Shown: positions 54,368 to 64,000 of the stretch, in pieces | Layout of the letters: every line of letters begins with the position of its first letter | Position numbering within the stretch: position 1 is the first letter of the stretch | Made by a program: the position numbers and the translations under genes | Notes under the pieces: generated by a model | Seen by the model: only the letters and a program-made list of their open reading frames with translations | What the model was told of the DNA's origin: nothing | Database searches by the model: none | Assembly: GCA_902613855.1 (NCBI GenBank) | Contig: CACMIX010000004.1 | Coordinates: 1-64,000, forward strand | Length of the DNA stretch: 64,000 bases | Reading direction: 5' to 3' | DNA from: an uncultured Pelagibacteraceae bacterium | Lineage (GTDB): Bacteria > Pseudomonadota > Alphaproteobacteria > Pelagibacterales > Pelagibacteraceae

Positions 54368-55548
54368 ATAATTTTTGGATATGGTACATGAGAAATAAAT
54401 TTTCCACCTCTTTTAATAAATTTTTTTTCTTTCTTGAAAATTTCATCCTTGAAGTTCCAAGCACCAAGAAAAACGTAACGAATATCATCAGATATTTTTT
54501 TATACTTAAAAATAGGTATGTGCGTGCCAGGTGTAAATTTCCCAATTTTTGTAGGCGTTGTATCTAAAAAATAATCAATATATTTGTTGTTTAAATTACA
54601 ATAATTCAACACAGTGCTTGATTTGTACGTTGCACCATAACCAATTATTTTTTCTTTATTTTTCTTTAAATTTTCAAAAATTTTTATTAATTTTTTTTTA
54701 GAATTTTTAACTTCTTTTGAAAAATCTTTATAAACTTTAATTTTATTTATCCCAAGTTTTTTTTCTTTTATCAAATGATCAGAGACTACTTTAGATACTC
54801 TAATTTTTTTATTAGAGGTTTTTTTAAAATATATTCTATTAGAGCCACCGTGTGTTTTTAGTTTTTCGATGTCAAACATTTTTAGACCAGTTTCCTTTGT
54901 GATATTTTTTAATGCTGAAATTGAAAAAACATAAGCGTGCTCATCATAAAACTGGTCATATGATTTATTTTTTAAAACTTCTACGAGTGACGGATCTTCA
55001 AGAATGAACACACCATTTTCATGAAGTGTATAATCAATAGCTTTAAAAGTTTCATTAAGATTATGGATATGACTTATTGTATTTGCTGAATATATCACAT
55101 CAACTTTTCCATTTTGATTTACTATTTTTTTTGCTATTTTTTGCGTCCAAAACTCGTCATATGTTTTTAATCCAGCTTGTTTAGTAATACTTGCAAGGTT
55201 TTTGCAAGGCTCTACACCTAAATTTTTAATTTTTTTAAAATGTTTTATAAAAACTCCATCGTTACTTCCAATTTCTAATATTGATTTTGGCTTAAATCTT
55301 TTTTTAATTGATTTTGCTAATTTTGAATATGCCAGAGACATAGTTTTAGATGCAGATGCTCTGTGTGCATATCTTTCATTAAACATCTTTTTTGGTGGTA
55401 CAAATTTGGCAAGTGAAACAAGTTTTGAACCTTTATGAAAAATTAATTTTAAGCTATAAAAAAATTCATTCTTTGGATTTTTTTTAATTAGAAAATTATT
55501 AGTAATTGGTTGCTTACCCAAGTCAAGAAATTGTACTTTAGTTTTCAT
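54364..55548 (-). CDS. SAM-dependent C-methyltransferase, TylC3/NovU-like
   Basis: A 394-residue protein with three parts: a short N-terminal part (LDLGKQPITNNFL) that in the family forms a zinc-binding domain; a central SAM fold with SILEIGSNDGVFIKHF, GVEPCKNLASI and the catalytic-type YDEHAYVFS and KTHGGSNRIYF; and a C-terminal domain with GYGATYKSSTVLNYC. Members (TylC3, NovU, EvaC, TcaB9) add a methyl to C-3 or C-5 of a dTDP-4-keto sugar. The four zinc cysteines at the N terminus are absent here; the start is fixed by overlap with the upstream gene. Confidence 0.8.
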   Translation of the reverse strand: MKTKVQFLDLGKQPITNNFLIKKNPKNEFFYSLKLIFHKGSKLVSLAKFVPPKKMFNERYAHRASASKTMSLAYSKLAKSIKKRFKPKSILEIGSNDGVFIKHFKKIKNLGVEPCKNLASITKQAGLKTYDEFWTQKIAKKIVNQNGKVDVIYSANTISHIHNLNETFKAIDYTLHENGVFILEDPSLVEVLKNKSYDQFYDEHAYVFSISALKNITKETGLKMFDIEKLKTHGGSNRIYFKKTSNKKIRVSKVVSDHLIKEKKLGINKIKVYKDFSKEVKNSKKKLIKIFENLKKNKEKIIGYGATYKSSTVLNYCNLNNKYIDYFLDTTPTKIGKFTPGTHIPIFKYKKISDDIRYVFLGAWNFKDEIFKKEKKFIKRGGKFISHVPYPKII

Positions 55549-56249
55549 ATAATATTTTTTAATTTATTAAGATTTAAACTAGTATCTTTTCCCAGTAATT
55601 CAGCATCTTTCTTATTTAATTTTTTTTTAAGCACCTTTGAATTCAAAACTTTAGCAAAATCGTATGCAGATTGTTTTTTTCCTCCAATATTAATAATTCC
55701 TTTTTTATTTAAAAGTTTAAGAGTGATTTTAGCAGCTTCTGTTTTTTTTAAGAAACTCGTTAAATAATTTGTAAATGCAGACTTATGAGGAAAATAATCA
55801 TCATTCATACACATTCTTAATATTAAGGTATTCTTATAAATATGCATTGCTGCCTCACCTCCAAGTTTAGACCACCCGTACTCATTCACAGGATACAAAT
55901 AATCATCTTCTTTGTAGCCACCTTCTTTACCCGGATACACGAAGTTAGTAGAAATATAGATTAACTTAATAGATTTTTTCATACAAACAAGTGCAACGTT
56001 TGCTGAGCCAATAATATTTGTTTCAATACTTTTTTTTATTTGAGTTCTGTGTTGCTGCATAGGTGTAGTAAAAGCTGCAGCATGCACGAAATAATGAATT
56101 TTTTTTTTTGAAATATAATTGGAAATTGAGCTTTTACTTAAGATATTCATTTGACTTTTATTAGGGGCAAAAATTTTATATTTATTGTTGGCTTGCATTA
56201 ATGCTTTGGCAAATTTCCCTTTCCCTCCTGAAATTAAAATCCTTTTCAA
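55545..56249 (-). CDS. RfbD-like NAD(P)-dependent sugar epimerase/reductase
   Basis: An extended SDR protein of 234 residues. The cofactor loop is LISGGKGKFAKAL, and the catalytic pair is in NEYGWSKLGGEAA (Y and K); STNFVYPGK provides the serine/threonine region. It is shorter than RmlD (about 290-300). In the context of the island it would reduce the 4-keto group of a dTDP-deoxysugar, the role of TylC2. It sits between RfbC and the C-methyltransferase, with overlap to the latter. Confidence 0.78.
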   Translation of the reverse strand: MKRILISGGKGKFAKALMQANNKYKIFAPNKSQMNILSKSSISNYISKKKIHYFVHAAAFTTPMQQHRTQIKKSIETNIIGSANVALVCMKKSIKLIYISTNFVYPGKEGGYKEDDYLYPVNEYGWSKLGGEAAMHIYKNTLILRMCMNDDYFPHKSAFTNYLTSFLKKTEAAKITLKLLNKKGIINIGGKKQSAYDFAKVLNSKVLKKKLNKKDAELLGKDTSLNLNKLKNII

Positions 56250-56251
56250 AA

Positions 56252-56722
56252 TTATATATAGTCTCCTAATTTTTTATCTTTTGTTGATAAAATTGGTTTT
56301 TTTATACCCCATTTAATATTAAATTTTTTGTTTTTCCAAAAAAAACCTGAATTATTTTTGGGGGCGTATTTTTTATTTAGTAAATATAATATTGTATTTT
56401 TACTTTCCAAACAAAGATAACCATGAGCAAATCCTCTAGGTATTAACAAAATATCGTGTTTTTTTAATCTATTGTAGAATATTTTTCCAAAACTTTTACC
56501 CTTATTAAGATTGATTGTTATATCAAGTACTTTGCCATCTAAAATATAAACTAATTTTTCCTCATTTTTTTTTTTATTAAAATGCATTCCACGTAATACA
56601 TTTTTCTTTGATTCAGTTATAATACTGTAAATAAATTTTTTTTTAATTTTTTTTGGTACTACCTCAATTAAAAATCCTCTGTTATCTTTATACTTAGTTC
56701 CTTTAATTTTCTGAGGTTTCAT
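56252..56722 (-). CDS. rfbC: dTDP-4-dehydrorhamnose 3,5-epimerase-like protein
   Basis: A cupin-fold epimerase of 156 residues. KNVLRGMHFNKKKNEEKLVYILDGKVLDITINL contains the catalytic histidine and nearby acidic residue, then IPRGFAHGYLCLE, and YLLNKKYAPKNNSGFFW with the family tyrosine. It is a little shorter than RmlC (about 180). In the island it would epimerise C-5 (and maybe C-3) of the 4-keto sugar, giving the L-configuration. Confidence 0.86.
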   Translation of the reverse strand: MKPQKIKGTKYKDNRGFLIEVVPKKIKKKFIYSIITESKKNVLRGMHFNKKKNEEKLVYILDGKVLDITINLNKGKSFGKIFYNRLKKHDILLIPRGFAHGYLCLESKNTILYLLNKKYAPKNNSGFFWKNKKFNIKWGIKKPILSTKDKKLGDYI

Positions 56723-56727
56723 TTACT

Positions 56728-57594
56728 TTATATTAGTTTTCTTAAGTATTTAGAATAATCTGTATTACCACAAAACTTAATTCTATTAATAATATTTATT
56801 TTTTTTATCCAATTATTATTAAATGCTATTTCCTCAAGGCATCCAATTTTATAGTTTTGTCTTTGTTCTACATTTTGAATAAAATTACTTGCACTTTGCA
56901 AATCATTAAAATTTCCAACATCCATCCATGCTGACCCACGTCCAAGTTTTGTTACTTTAAGTTTATTTTTATTTTTATATAAATTAATTAAGTCGACAAT
57001 TTCCAACTCTTTTCTTATTGATGGTTTTAATTTGTTTGTAAAATTAACTACATTTTTATCAAATACGTAAAGACCCGTAATTATGGAGTTTGAATTTGTT
57101 TTTTGTGGTTTTTCTACAATTTTTTTTATTTTATTTTTTTTATTAAATTCTACAACTCCATAAGAGGAAGGTTTATTGCTTGGATATAGATAAATATTAC
57201 ATCCACTTTTTGATTTAAATGATTTTTTAATTAGTGGGGATAACATGCTACCAAAGAAAAAGTTATCTCCAAGTATCATCGCTATTGATTGATTTTTTAT
57301 AAATTTTTTAGCAATTGAAAATGCATCAGGCAAACCTCTTGGCTTCTCTTGAGTTACAAATTTAACTTTAATTCCTAAATCATTTTCATTTCCAAGAGCT
57401 TTACGAAAATTTTTTTCTTGATCTTTGTTTATAATAAAAATGTAATCCCTAATACCACACAACATTAGTAAAGACAGAGGATAATAAAACATTGGTTTAT
57501 CTAAAATTGGCAAAAGCTGCTTGTTAACAGAATGAGTTAGTGGAAACATTCTTGAACCAGTACCACCGCATAAGATAATCGCTTTTTTAATCAT
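56728..57594 (-). CDS. rfbA: Glucose-1-phosphate thymidylyltransferase
   Basis: A 288-residue nucleotidyltransferase that makes dTDP-glucose. The N-terminal activation motif AIILCGGTGSRMFPLTHSVNKQLLPI and the segment KPMFYYPLSLLMLCGIRDYIFI are typical RmlA. VEKPQKTNSN and WMDVGNFNDLQSAS are also conserved. First committed step of the dTDP-sugar path. Overlaps rfbB by 8 bases. Confidence 0.94.
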   Translation of the reverse strand: MIKKAIILCGGTGSRMFPLTHSVNKQLLPILDKPMFYYPLSLLMLCGIRDYIFIINKDQEKNFRKALGNENDLGIKVKFVTQEKPRGLPDAFSIAKKFIKNQSIAMILGDNFFFGSMLSPLIKKSFKSKSGCNIYLYPSNKPSSYGVVEFNKKNKIKKIVEKPQKTNSNSIITGLYVFDKNVVNFTNKLKPSIRKELEIVDLINLYKNKNKLKVTKLGRGSAWMDVGNFNDLQSASNFIQNVEQRQNYKIGCLEEIAFNNNWIKKINIINRIKFCGNTDYSKYLRKLI

Positions 57595-58612
57595 ATAAAC
57601 CTAATCTTTTGTAATGATATTTTTTTCTTGTTTCTTTTAGCCAATTTTTATTTTCAATATACCAGTTAATAGTCTGATTTAATCCAGATACTAAATTTAT
57701 TTTCATTTTATATTTAGTATAATTTTTAAATAGTTTAGAATTTAAAGCATATCTTAAGTCATGTCCTGGTCTGTCTTTAACTTTTTTTAAGTAATTAGAG
57801 TTACTTAATTTTGTTAAATTTTTAGATTTCATCAAATTAAAAACAATTTTCAATATCTCAATATTAGAGTATCTTTTTTCAGTACCAATGTTCATTCTGT
57901 CAAATTTTTTGTTTAATTTCATAATTTCCCATATAGCTTCACAGCTGTCGGAAACATGCATCCATTCCCTAAAATTTTTACCATTACCATATAATGGAGC
58001 AGCCTTATTTTTCAAAAAATGAAATATTAAAGTTGGAATAAATTTTTCTGGAAATTGATAAGGTCCATAATTGTTTGTTAAATTTAAAATTTTAATATTT
58101 GTATTATAAGTTTTATTAAATGACTCTGCTATTAAATCAGTACTTCCTTTAGAAGCTGAGTATGGAGAGGATGGGTTATAAGAATTTTTTTCTTTAAAAC
58201 TTCCTTTTTTAATTGATCCATAAACCTCATCAGTCGATATATGGAAAAACTTTATTTTATTTTTATTATTCATCATAGAGAATGCATAAAAAAGATTTGT
58301 AGATGTCATTATGTTATTTTTAATAAAATAAATAGGATCAGTAATTGATCTGTCTACATGACTTTCAGCAGCGAAATTGATAATAAAATGAGGATTATAT
58401 TTTTTTAAAATTGAGTAAATGTTATATGGATCTTTTAAATCATATTTGATGAATGTATAATTTTTTTTAAAATAAATTTTTTTAAACTTCTCTTTCGTAG
58501 ATATTAATGAAAGTTTATCTATATTTAGAATTTGGACTTTTTTTTTTGACAAAAAATTTATAAAATTTGTTCCAATGAAACCAGATCCACCAGTAATTAA
58601 TATTTTTTTCAT
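57587..58612 (-). CDS. rfbB: dTDP-glucose 4,6-dehydratase
   Basis: A 341-residue extended SDR that makes dTDP-4-keto-6-deoxyglucose, the common precursor of 6-deoxysugars. NAD loop ILITGGSGFIGTNF, HISTDEVYGS with the catalytic acid and threonine, and the Y-x3-K motif YSASKGSTDL are clear, then NNYGPYQFPEKFIPT and EWMHVSDSCEAI. Length and motifs are standard. It is the only such gene in the island. Confidence 0.95.
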   Translation of the reverse strand: MKKILITGGSGFIGTNFINFLSKKKVQILNIDKLSLISTKEKFKKIYFKKNYTFIKYDLKDPYNIYSILKKYNPHFIINFAAESHVDRSITDPIYFIKNNIMTSTNLFYAFSMMNNKNKIKFFHISTDEVYGSIKKGSFKEKNSYNPSSPYSASKGSTDLIAESFNKTYNTNIKILNLTNNYGPYQFPEKFIPTLIFHFLKNKAAPLYGNGKNFREWMHVSDSCEAIWEIMKLNKKFDRMNIGTEKRYSNIEILKIVFNLMKSKNLTKLSNSNYLKKVKDRPGHDLRYALNSKLFKNYTKYKMKINLVSGLNQTINWYIENKNWLKETRKKYHYKRLGLYD

Positions 58613-58614
58613 GT

Positions 58615-59415
58615 TTATTTTATCTTAGGCCTATACCATGATGGGCGTGACTGATATCCATTTATTAGCCCATTAAACCTAGCTTTATACTTAACTTTTT
58701 TTTCTTTATTTTTATAATTCAAAATAATTTTTAATACAGATCTCAATAAATAGGGTAAATTTATAAAAAAAGACAACAGGTAATTATTGTGTTTCCTACT
58801 AAAATAAAATTTAGACCACATATAATGCCAATTTCTATTTATTTCAATTTCAAGATTATAAATATGATCATGGGACCCATGATTATTTTTAAAAGTTATT
58901 GGAACTTTATAAATTGATAAATTATTACTTAAGTACCTTTTCACTAAATCAACATCCTCATAATATAAGAAGAAATTCTCGTCAAAACCTGACAACTTAA
59001 TAAAATTAGTTCTTTTTGTAAAAAAAGATGACATCCCAACTTCTTTATCTACTTGAATTATTTCAACTTCTTTACTCTTTTCATCTGTAAGTATGAGTAA
59101 ACCAAAATTTTTATATTTATTTGCAGTCTGTTCTAATTTAGAGACAGTATGAGCTTCTATAAAATTATCTGGACTGCAAAAAAAAATATACTCAGTATTA
59201 GCTAAATTTGCACCAAGGTTTGCAGCTTGACCAAACCCTTTGTTATCATTCAAAATTACCTTAACATTTTTATATTTTTCTTCTATATAGCTTTTAAAAT
59301 TTTTATTATAAGAATTATCAATAATTATAATCTTACAATTAAGATCAAGCTCATTGAGATTTTTTTCAATTATTTTTTCGCTTTTATAAGCAACAATTAT
59401 TACAGTCGTATTCAT
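58615..59415 (-). CDS. GT2-family glycosyltransferase, rhamnosyltransferase-like
   Basis: A 266-residue GT-A enzyme. TVIIVAYKSEKIIEKNL starts the fold, NDNKGFGQAANLGANL is the typical WbbL/rhamnosyltransferase segment, CSPDN stands in the DxD position, and GFDENFFLYYEDVDLVKR is the catalytic ED motif region. Likely transfers the deoxysugar made by the neighbouring enzymes onto a lipid-linked or LPS acceptor. Overlaps the GT9 gene by 4 bases. Confidence 0.85.
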   Translation of the reverse strand: MNTTVIIVAYKSEKIIEKNLNELDLNCKIIIIDNSYNKNFKSYIEEKYKNVKVILNDNKGFGQAANLGANLANTEYIFFCSPDNFIEAHTVSKLEQTANKYKNFGLLILTDEKSKEVEIIQVDKEVGMSSFFTKRTNFIKLSGFDENFFLYYEDVDLVKRYLSNNLSIYKVPITFKNNHGSHDHIYNLEIEINRNWHYMWSKFYFSRKHNNYLLSFFINLPYLLRSVLKIILNYKNKEKKVKYKARFNGLINGYQSRPSWYRPKIK

Positions 59416-60326
59416 TTTAAATTAAGTGTATCTAATATACCTTCAATTATATCTTCTTCCTTAGTTATAGTTGAGTTAAAATATTTAACATCTCCATTAA
59501 TTATTGAACTTTCAGGTTGAGTATATTTCTCATCATAAATTGAAATAACTTTCTTTCCATAAGATAAACCTAAACAAATTAAACCTGACTCATTACCAAC
59601 AACTATCTGACAACTTTGTAATATTTGAAGAATTTTATTAAAATTAAATTGATATGTTAACGTAATATTTGAACTGCTCAAAATATTTTCAGGTATTTCC
59701 TTAATAAAAGAAATATTATTTGGAGAAAAATTAATAAAAACTCTATCAAAATTATATTTAACTTTATTTATTATGTATATAAAGTTTTTAATAGGCCAAT
59801 TGTTTTGACCATGGTGAGAGTCTATATTAAAAAAAATACTTTTTTCTAAAAAATTTCTTTTTGATAATTTTAATTTAAAATTTTTCGTGAAGCTCTTAAG
59901 ATTTAAATTTTTTGTATTGTTATAAATTTTTTTACAACTAAGAAGATTTTTAGTTTTTGGATCTCTAGAATTAAAAAAAAATAAATCAAACATTTTTTTA
60001 TTTTGTGCATTGCTTAAATGATATGGTATTATTAATGAACTATGTCTACCTGTTACTATCAACAAGTTAGCTTTATAAGAATTAATTTTACTTAAATATT
60101 CTAACTTTTTTTTTATATTAAATATTAAATTTTTATGATCAAGTTCAAATTCTTGGATTGATTTAACGAAATCTTCATTCTCATAAACGTATTTAGCTTT
60201 ATTGGATAAATTTGATAGAATATCAATTTTTACAGTGTATGTTTGATAAAGAGACTTTAAAAGAGGCAAAATATAAACTAAGTCTCCTAGGCCTCTATGT
60301 GGAATCAACACTAAAATTTTTTTCAT
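59412..60326 (-). CDS. GT9 heptosyltransferase-like glycosyltransferase
   Basis: A 304-residue GT-B protein. The N terminus ILVLIPHRGLGDLVYILPLLKSLY matches the ADP-heptose:LPS heptosyltransferase start (GDxxxxxP..L..L), and VVGNESGLICLGLSYGKKVISIYD is the donor-site loop in place of the usual SGxxHLA. It is the first gene of the minus-strand sugar run, 71 bases from tRNA-Ser. Heptose itself is not proven; the substrate is unknown. Confidence 0.78.
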   Translation of the reverse strand: MKKILVLIPHRGLGDLVYILPLLKSLYQTYTVKIDILSNLSNKAKYVYENEDFVKSIQEFELDHKNLIFNIKKKLEYLSKINSYKANLLIVTGRHSSLIIPYHLSNAQNKKMFDLFFFNSRDPKTKNLLSCKKIYNNTKNLNLKSFTKNFKLKLSKRNFLEKSIFFNIDSHHGQNNWPIKNFIYIINKVKYNFDRVFINFSPNNISFIKEIPENILSSSNITLTYQFNFNKILQILQSCQIVVGNESGLICLGLSYGKKVISIYDEKYTQPESSIINGDVKYFNSTITKEEDIIEGILDTLNLK

Positions 60327-60397
60327 TTTATTTTTTTCTTTTCATTTTAATTAATATAAATTTTATTATAATTTACCATTATATTACTTAAATAAAC

Positions 60398-62661
<2,264 letters not shown>

Positions 62662-62663
62662 AA

Positions 62664-63944
62664 ATGAAGTTTTTTGAAACTTCAAAACAATACTCTTTTA
62701 AAAAATCGACCTATATAACTTTAAGGTGGATTGGTATTATTGGGCAATTTGTAGCTGTAAACTTTGTTTATTTAATTTTAAATTTTAAATTTGATTTTAT
62801 TTTATCAAACTTAATAATCATACTTGGGATTCTTAGTAATTTGTATTTAATTTATATTTACAAAAAAACTCAACTATCAGATAGATCTGCTTTTATTTTC
62901 TTGTTAATCGATATAATTCAACTGAGTGCTTTACTGTATTTGACTGGAGGTATTGTAAATCCATTTGTTATATTTCTACTAATACCAAGTGTATTTTCCT
63001 CTTCAAACTTAAGTTTTAAAACTAATTCATTACTAGTTAGTTTGACTGCTGCCTCAGTTTTATTTTTGACTTTTTATTCTAAAGATTTGCCCTCACCTTT
63101 GAGTGATCATTTTCATGTAAGCCCTTATTATTATTTTTCTATACCAATTGCATTTCTGATTGCTTTGGTTTTTTTGAACTATTTTGCAATGACATTTGGT
63201 TCACAATCACGTTTGAGAAAAGATGCTTTGTCAAAAATGGAAGAAGTAATGGCAAAAGAACACGAATTATTATCTTTAGGCGGTCAAGCAGCAGCAGCAG
63301 CACATTCACTAGGAACTCCACTTTCAACAATTAAAATAATTATTCAAGATTTAACCAAACAATTAGAAAATAATAAAGAATTTGAGAAAGATCTAGAGTT
63401 ACTAAATAGTCAGGTAGAAAGGTGTAATGAAATTTTAAAAAGATTAAGCCTTAATCCAGTTGAAGAAGATGATTTTATAGATAAAGATATAACCATAAGA
63501 GAATATTTATCTGAGATTATTGTTTCATTCAAAGAAATAAGTAAAAAAAATTTTGTATTTAATTTTGATCAGGACTCTAACCCAAAAAAAATAAGTAAAT
63601 CTATAGAGATTGTATACGGATTGAGGAATTTTATAGGTAATGCCAACAAGTTCTCAAAAGAAAAAATTTTTATAAATTTGAAAAGTGATAGTGAAATGAC
63701 AGAAATTACAATAGAAGATGATGGAGATGGCTATCCTAGAGATATTCTATCGAAAATTGGTGAACCCTATTTAAAAGCCAGTAACCCTGAAGATAAATCA
63801 AAAACAGGTTTAGGACTTGGACTATTTATTGGAAAGACTTTACTAGAAAAAAACTTTGCTTCATTAAATTTCAGAAACTCTAAAACTAGAAGTGGAGCAG
63901 AGGTTTTAATTCATTGGCGGAACGCTGACTTGTTTAATATTTAA
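62664..63944 (+). CDS. regB: RegB/PrrB-type redox-sensing histidine kinase
   Basis: A 426-residue membrane sensor with about six helices in residues 20-175. The conserved heptapeptide GGIVNPF at 95-101 is the quinone-responsive motif of RegB. The phosphoacceptor histidine is H214 in AAAHSLGTPLSTIK, and the redox-active-type cysteine is C254 in VERCNEILK. The ATPase domain has GNANKFSKE, DDGDGYPRD and GLGLGLFIGKTL. RegB turns on respiratory and energy genes through RegA at low oxygen; the regA start seems to follow. It begins 2 bases after gyrB. Confidence 0.9.
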   Translation: MKFFETSKQYSFKKSTYITLRWIGIIGQFVAVNFVYLILNFKFDFILSNLIIILGILSNLYLIYIYKKTQLSDRSAFIFLLIDIIQLSALLYLTGGIVNPFVIFLLIPSVFSSSNLSFKTNSLLVSLTAASVLFLTFYSKDLPSPLSDHFHVSPYYYFSIPIAFLIALVFLNYFAMTFGSQSRLRKDALSKMEEVMAKEHELLSLGGQAAAAAHSLGTPLSTIKIIIQDLTKQLENNKEFEKDLELLNSQVERCNEILKRLSLNPVEEDDFIDKDITIREYLSEIIVSFKEISKKNFVFNFDQDSNPKKISKSIEIVYGLRNFIGNANKFSKEKIFINLKSDSEMTEITIEDDGDGYPRDILSKIGEPYLKASNPEDKSKTGLGLGLFIGKTLLEKNFASLNFRNSKTRSGAEVLIHWRNADLFNI

Positions 63945-63957
63945 TGGTATTTTTTTT

Positions 63958-64000
63958 TTGTTTCAAAAAGAGAACTTAATTGGGAAATCATCACATCTCC
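63958..64000 (+). CDS. Possible start of a RegA-type response regulator (partial)
   Basis: After regB, a frame beginning with TTG at 63958 reads LFQKENLIGKSSHL to the window edge. Its position behind regB and the approach toward a typical HLLIVDDD receiver start suggest regA. No ATG in this frame is found downstream of the regB stop; an ATG at 63944 leads into a frame that stops after 11 codons. The ten-T run at 63950-63959 makes the start uncertain. Confidence 0.35.
   Translation, partial: MFQKENLIGKSSHL

Overview
The window looks like a streamlined, very AT-rich alphaproteobacterial chromosome, most likely SAR11 / Candidatus Pelagibacter or a close relative. This is inferred from the base composition, gene spacing of a few bases or overlaps (TAATG and ATGA junctions throughout), irr beside fabA, the order helicase-fdxA-carD, Coq7-type ubiquinone hydroxylase, a RegB sensor, and the absence of any insertion sequence, prophage or CRISPR. 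No rRNA is present; three tRNA genes (Leu-CAA, Arg-ACG, Ser-GGA) are.

Layout. 1-5.7 kb: partial TPR protein, the unsaturated fatty acid genes fabI-fabB-fabA (minus strand), then divergently irr, a rubrerythrin, an Fe-S oxidoreductase and a DUF3501 protein. 5.7-10.8 kb: minus-strand run ubiE-ubiB-coaBC-dut-ThiF-like-SH3. 10.8-14.8 kb: mutM, rpsT, a 317-base gap with 16-base direct repeats, dnaA, dnaN. 14.8-18.3 kb: plsC, lysA, a tiny lipoprotein and argH on the minus strand. 18.3-23.8 kb: tlpA, HIG1-type membrane protein, esterase, HNH nuclease, coq7-dsbB-yqaA, tRNA-Leu and an acyl-CoA synthetase. 23.8-28.9 kb: a 30-residue lysine-rich protein facing a minus-strand run of Suv3-like helicase, TerB-like protein, fdxA and carD; then a thioesterase and tRNA-Arg. 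29-36 kb: thiolase, pyruvate dehydrogenase E1 (carrying its own lipoyl domain) and E2, an EamA transporter, uppP. 36-43 kb: glutamate synthase gltD-gltB and a hydrolase. 43-52.7 kb: a glycosyltransferase and the translation block thrS-infC-rpmI-rplT-pheS-pheT-lepA. 52.7-60.3 kb: a minus-strand sugar island. 60.4-64 kb: tRNA-Ser, gyrB, regB and probably the first codons of regA.

The most unusual part is the sugar island. Its seven enzymes (RfbA, RfbB, a half-length NDP-hexose 2,3-dehydratase, a Gfo/Idh reductase, a C-methyltransferase, an RfbC epimerase and an RfbD-like reductase) match one for one the steps known for dTDP-L-mycarose in actinomycete antibiotic clusters, and two glycosyltransferases lie beside them. 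I infer a surface glycan that carries a 2,6-dideoxy, C-methyl-branched sugar. Other points of interest are the lipoyl-E1 fusion, Irr-box-like sites at irr and rubrerythrin, the CarD with a long basic tail overlapping fdxA, and the repeats before dnaA. All functional calls come from reading motifs by eye; no database search was run.
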